From: Nostoc sp. FACHB-892
GTDB taxonomy: Bacteria; Cyanobacteriota; Cyanobacteriia; Cyanobacteriales; Nostocaceae
Direction of reading: 5' to 3'
Assembly: GCF_014698795.1 (NCBI RefSeq)
Contig: NZ_JACJTR010000047.1
Span: 1 to 45,705, forward strand
Length of the DNA stretch: 45,705 nt
Shown: positions 7,253-13,708 of the stretch, piece by piece
Layout: each line of letters begins with the position of its first letter
Numbering within the stretch: position 1 is the stretch's first letter
Notes under the pieces: model-generated
The model's input: the letters and a program-made list of their open reading frames with translations, nothing else
Told to the model about the DNA's origin: nothing
The model's database searches: none
Made by a program: the position numbers and the translations under genes

Positions 7253-8380
7253 TTAAGTTTTTGTCATGGCTTGTTCTTCATCCAAGAGTACTTTAATTTG
7301 ATTGAGCAATTTTTCCAACGCTTTCTTTTTCTTTGGGTTATCCCAGACTTTGGATGAACCGAGTTGTTTGCTTAATTCCTTGTACTGGGTTTTAAGTGAT
7401 GGGGTAGTGTCTGCTTTCTCCTGAGCGAAGATATCTCCTATCCTCTGTTGGATTTCTGTAAGTGATAAATTCTCTTTGATTGCTGCTTGCAGTAAAGGAG
7501 CGCGTTTTACATCCTCCTTCACTTTGGCGATCGCACGCGCTTTGGTGTACTCAATTGACCCCTTTTGCAGTGCCTCTTTAATATCTTCAGGGAGATTGAG
7601 TAATGGCAGGCGATTAGTACGGAAGGATTCGGCTGAAAGCCTGCCAACAGAAGAAAATACGCCCTCGATTATGGCAATATCTTCTCTTGCGATTAGGTTA
7701 TCCGCTTTTTTATTTCTGTTTTGGCGGATAACATTATCCGCGTTCTCTCCTTCCTTCTTTTCTTGTTGGCGGATAACGTTATCCGCTTTTTTATCATCTG
7801 AAGGATGGATAACATCATCAAGGGTAAAGATTTCCTTCTTTTCTTTTTGGCGGATAACGTTATCCGCTTGTTTTCGGTTGGCTTTTTCCATACGGTTGAG
7901 CAGGCTAATTACCTCATCCTGGGTTGAATTGAGGCGCAGTGCCAGTAACTCCAAAATTCCGATTGTTTCCTCATACGCATTCAAATCTTCACGCTGGAGG
8001 TTTTCAATTAATTGCACCTGCTTAACCGTGTCGTCGTCCATTTCCTTGATGACGACAGGCACGAACTCCAACCCAGCCATAATAGCTGCTTTGAAACGAC
8101 GCTCGCCCGCAATGAGTTCATAACTTCCATCTGGTTGAGAGCGCACGATTAATGGTTCGAGGATGCCTAGCTCTTTAATAGATAGCGAAAGTTCTTCCAA
8201 CTTTTTGGGGTCAAAATAACGCCTGGGTTGGGTGGGCGGTAATTTAATTTCCTGGATGGGAATTGTGTTGGTTGATTTGTTAGATGGCGTTGCGGGTTCA
8301 TCTTCGCTACCGCCAAACATTAAATCTATTGGGTTAGCGTGTTTGAGTTTTGCGGTGTACGCTGCGTCTTTTTTACTCAC
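7253..8380 (-). CDS. parB: ParB-family partition protein with embedded palindrome-coded repeats
   Basis: A 375-residue ParB/Spo0J-type DNA-binding CTPase. The N-terminal domain (about residues 40-110) contains the GERRF motif (92-96), followed by ENLQREDLNAYEE (126-138) and the HTH region. The C-terminal part (about 235-375) carries LPLLNLPEDIKEALQKGSIEYTKARAIAKV and a helical tail. Between them, residues 170-232 form a lysine/glutamate-rich linker holding ADNVIRQ three times (172, 199, 214) and one degenerate ADNLIAR (226). The GCGGATAACGTTATCCGC-type palindromes encode these peptides. The GTG start at 8380 is supported by a perfect AGGAGG seven bases upstream. It lies 34 bp downstream of parA in the same operon. 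Confidence 0.93.
   Translation of the reverse strand: MSKKDAAYTAKLKHANPIDLMFGGSEDEPATPSNKSTNTIPIQEIKLPPTQPRRYFDPKKLEELSLSIKELGILEPLIVRSQPDGSYELIAGERRFKAAIMAGLEFVPVVIKEMDDDTVKQVQLIENLQREDLNAYEETIGILELLALRLNSTQDEVISLLNRMEKANRKQADNVIRQKEKKEIFTLDDVIHPSDDKKADNVIRQQEKKEGENADNVIRQNRNKKADNLIAREDIAIIEGVFSSVGRLSAESFRTNRLPLLNLPEDIKEALQKGSIEYTKARAIAKVKEDVKRAPLLQAAIKENLSLTEIQQRIGDIFAQEKADTTPSLKTQYKELSKQLGSSKVWDNPKKKKALEKLLNQIKVLLDEEQAMTKT
7724..7741. promoter_or_regulatory. parS-like palindrome inside parB, copy 3 (one mismatch)
   Basis: GCGGATAACATTATCCGC, one base from the perfect palindrome. It encodes ParB residues 214-220 (ADNVIRQ). A further degenerate half-site lies at 7689-7705 (ADNLIAR). Confidence 0.65.
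7769..7786. promoter_or_regulatory. parS-like palindrome inside parB, copy 2
   Basis: A perfect 18-bp palindrome GCGGATAACGTTATCCGC in the same reading phase and orientation as copy 1. The following A/G-rich stretch (encoding EKKE) is also shared with copy 1, so the duplicated unit is longer than the palindrome. Confidence 0.7.
7850..7867. promoter_or_regulatory. parS-like palindrome inside parB, copy 1
   Basis: A perfect 18-bp palindrome GCGGATAACGTTATCCGC, identical to the copy upstream of parA at 9243-9260. On the minus strand it is followed by CAA, as in all copies, and is translated as ADNVIR(Q), residues 172-178 of ParB. Confidence 0.7.
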
Positions 8381-8414
8381 AGAACCTCCTAGTAAGTGTG
8401 GCAGACCTGTGGGT

Positions 8415-9194
8415 TTAGCCCGACGACTCCACTTTTAATTTGTCTAACTCTTTGGCAATCTTATTTAGGATTTTGACTGCGGGGTGTTTCTTATCATACA
8501 TTCCCAACGGCATTCTGCGCTCGGAGGCATCCGCAAAGGCGATAGATTTGGGGATAGGAGGATATATCGTACCAATTTGGGAAAGTTGTTCTTCCACAGC
8601 CTGGAGAGTGCGGGTTTCTTGTGCGGTGCGGCTATCGAGCATTGTGGGAATAAACCCAGCAATTTGTAGACCTTTGTTGAGCTTTTTCTTAACCCTGGCG
8701 ACAGTATCAAGTAGTAGGTCTGTACCCAGGAAAGATTTAAATTGACACTGAATAGGTACGAGAATATGAGTAGCAGCAGTCAAACTGAGGATACTTAAAA
8801 TGCCAAGGGACGGGGGACAATCAATGAGGATAAAGTCGTAATCATCGCGGATGGGGGCAAGGGCTTCATGGAGGCGATATTCGCGTGCGGTGGCAGCTGG
8901 TAGGAGGAGTTCGGCGGCACTTAAATTGATATTGGTGGGTGCCAGTGCCATACCCTGGATTTTTTCAGGGTAGACAAATAATGGTTCTTCATCAATTATC
9001 GCGTTATAGACAGTTTTTTCTAGTTCTTCAGGGTCTACACCCAAGAAGTTGGTTAAAGATGCCTGTGGGTCCATGTCCACGAGTAGGACACGATGCTTGT
9101 TGGCTGCGAGATGGTAGCCCAGATTGTGGGTCAAAGTTGTTTTGGCAACGCCCCCTGACTGGTTGAATAACGTAATGATGCGAGTTTTAGTCAC
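8415..9194 (-). CDS. parA: ParA-family partition ATPase
   Basis: A 259-residue ParA/MinD-type ATPase without an N-terminal HTH. The deviant Walker A motif is SGGVAKTT (residues 13-20), followed by the A' motif LLVDMDPQASL (38-48), Walker B-like FILIDCPPSLG (about 110-120) and the C-terminal KKHPAVKILNKIAKEL. With ParB it segregates the plasmid by forming ATP-dependent gradients on the nucleoid. The start is GTG at 9194; no strong ribosome-binding site is visible. The centromere-like palindrome at 9243-9260 lies 49 bp upstream of the start, where ParB binding could also repress the operon. Confidence 0.95.
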   Translation of the reverse strand: MTKTRIITLFNQSGGVAKTTLTHNLGYHLAANKHRVLLVDMDPQASLTNFLGVDPEELEKTVYNAIIDEEPLFVYPEKIQGMALAPTNINLSAAELLLPAATAREYRLHEALAPIRDDYDFILIDCPPSLGILSILSLTAATHILVPIQCQFKSFLGTDLLLDTVARVKKKLNKGLQIAGFIPTMLDSRTAQETRTLQAVEEQLSQIGTIYPPIPKSIAFADASERRMPLGMYDKKHPAVKILNKIAKELDKLKVESSG

Positions 9195-9242
9195 GATAGT
9201 TGGTTGAGAATTTCTTTGTTATTTGGGAATGAGTCAGATTTG

Positions 9243-9260
9243 GCGGATAACGTTATCCGC
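9243..9260. promoter_or_regulatory. parS-like palindrome upstream of parA
   Basis: A perfect 18-bp palindrome GCGGATAACGTTATCCGC, 49 bp upstream of the parA start codon. It is identical to two copies within parB and in the same orientation judged by the CCAAA extension on the minus strand. It probably serves as centromere and/or operator for ParB. Confidence 0.72.
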
Positions 9261-9864
9261 AGAGCGAGAGGATTTAATGAAGTCCCATATACAGGTGATT
9301 GTAGCGACGAGGGGGGATCAATACAAAATTTTCTGGCATCTTATCGACCTAACTCAATGCCTTTTCTATTCTCGCTCATCTCGCTTGGAGTCACCCCACT
9401 AGGCTACCCAACTGTAGGATGTGTCCTTCGAGTACAGGATTTAGACTGATTTGCGTCGAGTCAAATTCCCAAATATTAAATGAATAACAGAGGAAATCAT
9501 AACGTAAGATGCGTAACCAAGAAGGAGAAAATGCTTTAACCATGTCTAATTTGGAAACAGCATCTAACAATAAAAGCAAGAGAAGTCGCCCTTGGAGGCT
9601 GACAAAATGGGCAGCAATTCTCATTTTGAAAAAAATCAGACAAAATTCTCTGATTTCAATAGAGAGCTTGTGTCGAAGCATCATTTTCTGACAGACATTT
9701 ATCATCCGATGCTGGAGATAGACTTTCTTTTTAAAAATCTGTCCATGAAAAATAGATTTCAAAATGAGAATTGCTGGTCTGGCGGTGTTCGAACGCGGAG
9801 AATTACCCTGTACAGAGCTAAAAGCATTTAATCTCGTTTGCCTGACTTTTTCTGAGATCTTCGC
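9261..9864. other. Intergenic region between parA and the MerR gene
   Basis: About 600 bp without a credible gene. Open frames on both strands (for example 9391-9762 minus) have no recognisable domains. The region holds the MITE-like element at 9612-9776 and, after it, a short GC-rich stretch (about 9776-9800) containing TGTTCGAAC, which is not part of a tRNA. Confidence 0.5.
9612..9776. mobile_element. MITE-like element with 20-bp perfect terminal inverted repeats
   Basis: Perfect 20-bp inverted repeats at 9612-9631 and 9757-9776 bound a 165-bp stretch that contains further nested stems (TCAGA / TCTGA near 9637-9653; AGCATC / GATGCT near 9678-9714). No coding frame is convincing. The size, perfect ends and non-coding interior fit a MITE or a strong foldback element. 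No target-site duplication is obvious. Confidence 0.55.
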
Positions 9865-10284
9865 TTAAAGCTTATTGTCCTTCAATTTATTGGGTTGCCT
9901 AACACGATTTTTACCAGCAACACGCAGGAGGCGCAGAAATTTTGGACATTCAAAATGGTTAGGCGCAGTGCAGGCTGCTGCGTGCCGGAGTCCATCGCGC
10001 ATCGCGGTCAGTTCTTTGATTTTTTTGTCTAACTCATCTGCCTTGGCTAAGAGCAGCGTTCTATTGATTTCAAGTCCTTTTGGCGTAAACATTTCACGAA
10101 TCTCATCCAGCGAGAAACCGGCACTACGCCCCAAGGAAATCAAAGCGAGCCGTTCTAGGACGTTGGCATCAAAAAGCCTCCGTAAACCATTTCTGCCATT
10201 CGACTGGATGAGTCCTTTTTCCTCATAAAATCGTAGTGTTGAGGTGGGCAACCCACAAGCCTTTGAGACCTCAGTGATATCCAT
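9865..10284 (-). CDS. MerR-family transcriptional regulator
   Basis: A 139-residue MerR protein. The winged HTH occupies residues 1-70 (MDITEVSKACGLPTSTLRFY, NGLRRLFDANVLERLALI), followed by a dimerisation helix (about 72-100). A C-terminal segment has C105, H110 and C113 (ACTAPNHFECPKF), which could bind a metal or react with thiol/oxidant stress. Close relatives known to me are proteobacterial. It is divergent from the methyltransferase/TauE operon, with a MerR operator between them (10312-10331). It should sharply activate that promoter by DNA distortion when the signal binds. The local base usage, with few HIP1 sites, fits acquisition from outside cyanobacteria. Confidence 0.9.
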   Translation of the reverse strand: MDITEVSKACGLPTSTLRFYEEKGLIQSNGRNGLRRLFDANVLERLALISLGRSAGFSLDEIREMFTPKGLEINRTLLLAKADELDKKIKELTAMRDGLRHAAACTAPNHFECPKFLRLLRVAGKNRVRQPNKLKDNKL

Positions 10285-10308
10285 TATTTTTTTTGGTGCA
10301 ACAACTGC

Positions 10309-10339
10309 TTGACTTCAAGTTGACTTGAAGTTGTATCGT
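10309..10339 (+). promoter_or_regulatory. MerR-type promoter/operator of the methyltransferase-TauE operon
   Basis: A -35 TTGACT (10309-10314) and -10 TATCGT (10334-10339) are separated by 19 bp. Within this long spacer lies a perfect dyad ACTTCAAGT, TG, ACTTGAAGT (10312-10331). A 19-20 bp spacer with a central dyad is the hallmark of MerR-activated promoters. It points towards the methyltransferase gene and is 25 bp from the MerR start codon. Confidence 0.82.
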
Positions 10340-10422
10340 ATCTTCAAAGACAACTTAAGGCAAGACTGACGTTATTAAGTTTGTGCCAGGTAATGGATAT
10401 CTTGAGCAGTGAAGGTGTTGAT

Positions 10423-11061
10423 ATGGAAGCAAGTTTTTGGCATCAAAAATGGGAAAAAGGAGATATCGGTTTTCACCGAAGTGAGACAAACGCACTTCTC
10501 ATCGAACATTTTGAAAAATTAAATCTGGCGAAGGGCGCTCGTGTATTTCTACCGTTGTGTGGCAAGACTCGTGATTTTGCATGGTTGCTTGCCTGTGGTT
10601 ATCGAGTGGTTGGTGCAGAATTGAGCGAACTCGCGATTAACGAGCTGTTTAACGATCTTGGAGTAGAGCCAAAAATCTCTAGAGTTGGTGAATTAACCCG
10701 CTACTGCGCCAAGGATATCGACATATTCGTTGGTGATATTTTTGATGTCTCTGCTGAAGTTCTTGGGCTGGTTGACGCGGTATATGACCGAGCAGCGTTG
10801 GTGGCAATGCCTGAAAACGTGCGTCATCAATATACGTCACACCTGATGAAAATCACCCACGCAGCACCGCAGTTACTGATTTGTTACGAATACAATCAAC
10901 AACTCATAGATGGCCCTCCATTCTCAGTCAGTGCAGCAGAAGTAAAACACCATTATGCGTCTGCTTATCAATTGAACTGTGTTGAAAGTAAGGAAGTCGC
11001 TGGCGGATTAAAGGGGAAAGTTGCATCAACTGAGACGGTTTGGTTGCTCCAAAAAATTTAA
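10423..11061 (+). CDS. tpm: Thiopurine S-methyltransferase-type SAM-dependent methyltransferase
   Basis: A 212-residue protein from ATG 10423, preceded by GAAGG at good spacing; upstream in-frame starts at 10381 and 10393 are less likely. It begins SFWHQKWEKGDIGFHRSETN, the signature of bacterial TPMT. The SAM motif is VFLPLCGKTRDFAWLLACGY (about residues 40-60), followed by VVGAELSELAINE and VYDRAALVAMP. Bacterial TPMT enzymes methylate thiopurines and, in Pseudomonas, selenium and tellurium oxyanions to volatile forms. It is followed after 14 bp by the TauE-type exporter. The MerR control suggests a stress or detoxification role. The substrate is inferred. Confidence 0.9.
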   Translation: MEASFWHQKWEKGDIGFHRSETNALLIEHFEKLNLAKGARVFLPLCGKTRDFAWLLACGYRVVGAELSELAINELFNDLGVEPKISRVGELTRYCAKDIDIFVGDIFDVSAEVLGLVDAVYDRAALVAMPENVRHQYTSHLMKITHAAPQLLICYEYNQQLIDGPPFSVSAAEVKHHYASAYQLNCVESKEVAGGLKGKVASTETVWLLQKI

Positions 11062-11075
11062 AGGATTAAGTTTAT

Positions 11076-11879
11076 ATGCCGAGTATTGAATGGGTGTTGT
11101 TATACATCCTGTTGGGTTTGTTTGTCGGTTTTATGGCAGGTTTACTGGGTGTTGGTGGCGGTGGAATCCTCGTTCCTTTGCTGGTGTCCATTTTCAGTAA
11201 CCAAGGTGTAAGTGCAGATAACGTCGTTTATTTGGCGTTAGGAACGACAATGGCTTGCATGATCATTTCTTCGATCGCAAGTATTCGCGCCCATGCTGCT
11301 CAAGGAACTGTAGTCTGGAAAGTGGTTTACGGGATGACACCCGGCATTATGGTGGGTGTCCTTGTAATTACCCGCATTGCCGCCAATGTCAACTCAGCCT
11401 ACATCGCCATATTTTTTGCGCTGTTTATGGCTCTGGTCGCGGGTCAGATGTTTCTGAATTGGCGACCGAAAGCTAGCCGAAAGCCAGCTAAATTTCGTGG
11501 CTTATTTCTAGCGGGGACAGGCATTGGATCGGTATCTGCTCTTGCTGCGGTTGGTGGTGGTTTTTTAACAGTCACTTACCTCAGTTATCAGAATGTGGAG
11601 ATGAAAAAGGCGATTGGTACTTCATCTGCAATTGGATTTCCTATTGCGATCGCAGGTACTATTGGGTACATGATCAGTGGTTGGTCTCAAACATTGGGCG
11701 CTCCCTATACGCTTGGATTCATTTATGTGCCAGCATTTTTGGTAATCGCGATCGCGAGTTCTATTGCAGCTCCCTATGGTGCTCGCTGCTCTCATCGTTT
11801 ACCTGAGACTCATTTGAAAAAGATATTCGCGGTTCTCTCGCTGGTTTTGAGTATAAAGATGCTTTTCTCAGTTGTTTAA
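11076..11879 (+). CDS. TauE/SafE-family (sulfite exporter) membrane protein
   Basis: A 267-residue protein with about eight membrane segments in the two-fold repeated TauE/SafE arrangement. The glycine-rich GLLGVGGGGILVPLL (about residues 22-37) opens the first repeat and AAVGGGFLTVTYL (about 160-173) the second. The family exports sulfite, sulfoacetate or related anions and thiols. The start has AAGGA eleven bases upstream, 14 bp after the methyltransferase stop, so the two are co-transcribed from the MerR promoter. Pairing a methyltransferase with this exporter suggests export of a methylated or sulfur/selenium-containing anion, but the substrate is unknown. Confidence 0.9.
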   Translation: MPSIEWVLLYILLGLFVGFMAGLLGVGGGGILVPLLVSIFSNQGVSADNVVYLALGTTMACMIISSIASIRAHAAQGTVVWKVVYGMTPGIMVGVLVITRIAANVNSAYIAIFFALFMALVAGQMFLNWRPKASRKPAKFRGLFLAGTGIGSVSALAAVGGGFLTVTYLSYQNVEMKKAIGTSSAIGFPIAIAGTIGYMISGWSQTLGAPYTLGFIYVPAFLVIAIASSIAAPYGARCSHRLPETHLKKIFAVLSLVLSIKMLFSVV

Positions 11880-11880
11880 A

Positions 11881-11925
11881 CGAGCGATGGGCTACGCCCC
11901 GCTGTAAGCGATCGCGCTCATCCCC
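11881..11925. repeat. Dispersed GC-rich repeat after the TauE gene
   Basis: Bases 11882-11900 are identical to 38067-38085 and are followed by a GCGATCGC. It lies immediately after the TauE stop. The rest of the 179-bp gap up to 12058 holds no recognised signal. Confidence 0.7.
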
Positions 11926-12058
11926 TTTTTACGTGTATAAAAAATTCAATGTCATGTCTAGACTGCTGTATATGATTGCGGTCTAACGTTCGCGCTCACC
12001 GGATGCAGACAACCTTTGCAACTCAACCATATTATAACGTTCCGGTGCAGCAAGATTG

Positions 12059-13036
12059 TTAGGTTTTGTTGTTATGCTGCACAGTGATGACTACACTTCC
12101 CTTCTTGTGTCCTTGTTCAACATACCTGTGAGCCTCGGCAGCCTGTTCCAAACGATAACGCCTATCGATCACAGATTTCATCTTTCCTTCCTCAATTAGC
12201 TCTTTGAGGAAAATTAGGTCTTCTTTACTGCCGACTGCTACCCCACCGATGACTTTCTTGCTGCTTGTCATGGAAACCCATAGCCCTCGAAGGATTGAGG
12301 ACAGATCCATATGAACAGCCCTGAGATAGATTCCGTTTGGCTTTAGCGATTCCAGACAACCTGAAAATGGACTTTTGCCGACTGTATCAAACACAATATC
12401 GTAGGTCTTACCGAGTTTGGTAAAATCTTCTTTAGTATAATCAATTACTTCATCTGCTCCCAGAGATTTCACCAAGTCCAAATTCATCGTACTACAGACT
12501 CCGGTAACTTTTGCCCCAAAGGACTTGGCAAGCTGCACGGCAGCCGTGCCTAACGCTCCAGAAGCCCCATAGATCAGAACGTTTTGTCCACTCTGAATAT
12601 TTCCCTTGTCTTTCAAGAAAATCAATGAGGTTGCCCCAAAAGGAATGGCGGCAGCTTCCTCATAGGTCATATTGGCAGGCTTGATGGCAACCGCTCCTTC
12701 TTCAGGTAGACAGATGTATTCGGCATTAGTGCTGAGACTGGTTCCTGTTCCGGCAAACACCTGGTCATCCACTTTGAATTGTTTTACGTTTTTACCGACT
12801 GCCTCAATGTCTCCGGCTAGCTCAGATCCTAGTATTGTGTTGTTTTTGGGTCTTATGAAACCATAGAAAAATCTTATGGGGAAGGGGTCAGCCTTTCGTA
12901 TGCGTATGTCGCCTGACGTTATTGTTGTTGCATATATCCTAATCAGGACTTCGTTTTCCTTGGGAGTAGGTTTCTCTACTTCCCTTAGCTGCATAACCTC
13001 AGGTGATCCGTACTCTGTACATACGATCGCTTTCAT
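12059..13036 (-). CDS. NAD(P)-dependent MDR-family oxidoreductase (quinone oxidoreductase-like)
   Basis: A 325-residue medium-chain dehydrogenase/reductase. It has the N-terminal GroES-like domain (MKAIVCTEYGSPEVMQLREV, LGSELAGDIEAVG) and the Rossmann nucleotide-binding motif YGASGALGTAAVQLAKSFGAKV (about residues 150-171). The cysteine and histidine ligands of zinc alcohol dehydrogenases are not evident, so it belongs with zinc-independent quinone/enal reductases that reduce reactive electrophiles with NADPH. The gene is single and divergent from the metallothionein-like gene. A dyad TGTAGT, TC, ACTACA at 13062-13075 lies just upstream of its start. Confidence 0.9.
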   Translation of the reverse strand: MKAIVCTEYGSPEVMQLREVEKPTPKENEVLIRIYATTITSGDIRIRKADPFPIRFFYGFIRPKNNTILGSELAGDIEAVGKNVKQFKVDDQVFAGTGTSLSTNAEYICLPEEGAVAIKPANMTYEEAAAIPFGATSLIFLKDKGNIQSGQNVLIYGASGALGTAAVQLAKSFGAKVTGVCSTMNLDLVKSLGADEVIDYTKEDFTKLGKTYDIVFDTVGKSPFSGCLESLKPNGIYLRAVHMDLSSILRGLWVSMTSSKKVIGGVAVGSKEDLIFLKELIEEGKMKSVIDRRYRLEQAAEAHRYVEQGHKKGSVVITVQHNNKT

Positions 13037-13061
13037 GAATGTTCCTCAAAGATAGCTTTAG

Positions 13062-13075
13062 TGTAGTTCACTACA
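13062..13075 (-). promoter_or_regulatory. Dyad upstream of the MDR oxidoreductase
   Basis: TGTAGT and ACTACA are separated by TC, 26-39 bp upstream of the oxidoreductase start. The position and the GTAGT/ACTAC arms resemble operators of HxlR-type repressors that control quinone oxidoreductases. No HxlR-type gene is present in the window. Confidence 0.4.
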
Positions 13076-13309
13076 ATCTTCTATCCAATGAGTTGCGTTA
13101 ATCCCTCTGGTACTTTTCGTTTGGATCTCAATGTCAGGTTGCCAATTGAGACGGTGTGAATGTGTTTAAAAATACGCTTTGTTAGTATGTCTCTTAATCT
13201 TTTAGTCTGAAAGTCATTCATAGCAGTACTTTCAGGCTATCTTGCCCCTGGTGACTTCGGTATATTGATGCCATATAGTAACTTTCTGCTCAATTGCTCA
13301 TTTGACTCC

Positions 13310-13341
13310 TTGACTCTCCACTCAGATGGAGATTGTAAGTT
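13310..13341 (+). promoter_or_regulatory. MerR-like promoter of the metallothionein-like gene
   Basis: TTGACT (13310-13315) is followed by an inverted repeat TCTCCA, six bases, TGGAGA (13315-13332) and, after a 20-bp spacer, a weak TAAGTT (13336-13341). The layout matches metal-responsive MerR promoters of the ZntR/CadR/PbrR type. The dyad differs from that at 10312-10331, so the plasmid MerR is probably not the activator. Confidence 0.5.
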
Positions 13342-13379
13342 GTCATTAACATCAATATTTCAACTCTAGGAGTTATATT

Positions 13380-13544
13380 ATGACCACTCAATCAATCGGC
13401 TGTAACTGTTCTCCATGCACCTGTTCTCCATGTACCTGTTCTCCATGTACCTGTTCTCCATGCACCTGCACAGTTTGCCTGTGCGGTACAGCAAATCAGA
13501 ATGAATGCTGCTGCACTAGCAAGAACACAACTGCTAATGCTTAG
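13380..13544 (+). CDS. Metallothionein-like 54-aa protein with CSPCT repeats
   Basis: ATG at 13380 with AGGAG (13368-13372) seven bases upstream; stop TAG at 13542-13544. The 54-residue product has 15 cysteines. After MTTQSIGCNC it contains four consecutive CSPCT units (cysteines 8, 10, 13, 15, 18, 20, 23, 25, 28, 30), then TVCLCG (33, 35) and a CCC cluster (43-45), ending NTTANA. Such CxC/CxxC density is diagnostic of metal-thiolate proteins. The layout is unlike cyanobacterial SmtA, which has histidines and longer spacers. It may bind and buffer Zn, Cd, Cu or similar ions. The four units are coded by a 15-bp minisatellite. Its promoter looks MerR-controlled. Confidence 0.82.
   Translation: MTTQSIGCNCSPCTCSPCTCSPCTCSPCTCTVCLCGTANQNECCCTSKNTTANA
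13406..13465 (+). repeat. 15-bp minisatellite, four copies, coding for CSPCT units
   Basis: Four head-to-tail copies of CTGTTCTCCATGYAC (13406-13420, 13421-13435, 13436-13450, 13451-13465), differing only in the Y position. The period of five codons lets the array grow or shrink without frameshift, changing cysteine number by two per unit. Confidence 0.9.
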
Positions 13545-13708
13545 TTTTTAAGTTGTATGGAGGTAGTTTAACTGTAAAGGTGCTGCCTCTGTGCAACTGG
13601 CTTTTGACTGATACTACGCCACCATAGTTGTATTAGGAGGCGATCGCTAAAGGTTTCAGTATTATCTTGCAGATTTTTACGTTTATCCTGTATCAACCCC
13701 ATAACTAC

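Noticed and set aside
7476..8123. 215-codon plus-strand frame opposite parB
   Set aside because: Serine/arginine-rich shadow of parB with no family resemblance; parB has clear motifs and a ribosome-binding site.
9391..9762. 123-codon minus-strand frame between parA and merR
   Set aside because: It spans the MITE-like inverted repeats, has a low-complexity leucine run and matches no family.
9776..9800. TGTTCGAAC resembling a tRNA T-loop
   Set aside because: No acceptor, D or anticodon arms can be folded around it.
13406..13465. Possible CRISPR-like direct repeats
   Set aside because: The 15-bp units are contiguous without spacers and code for CSPCT in frame, so they are a minisatellite.
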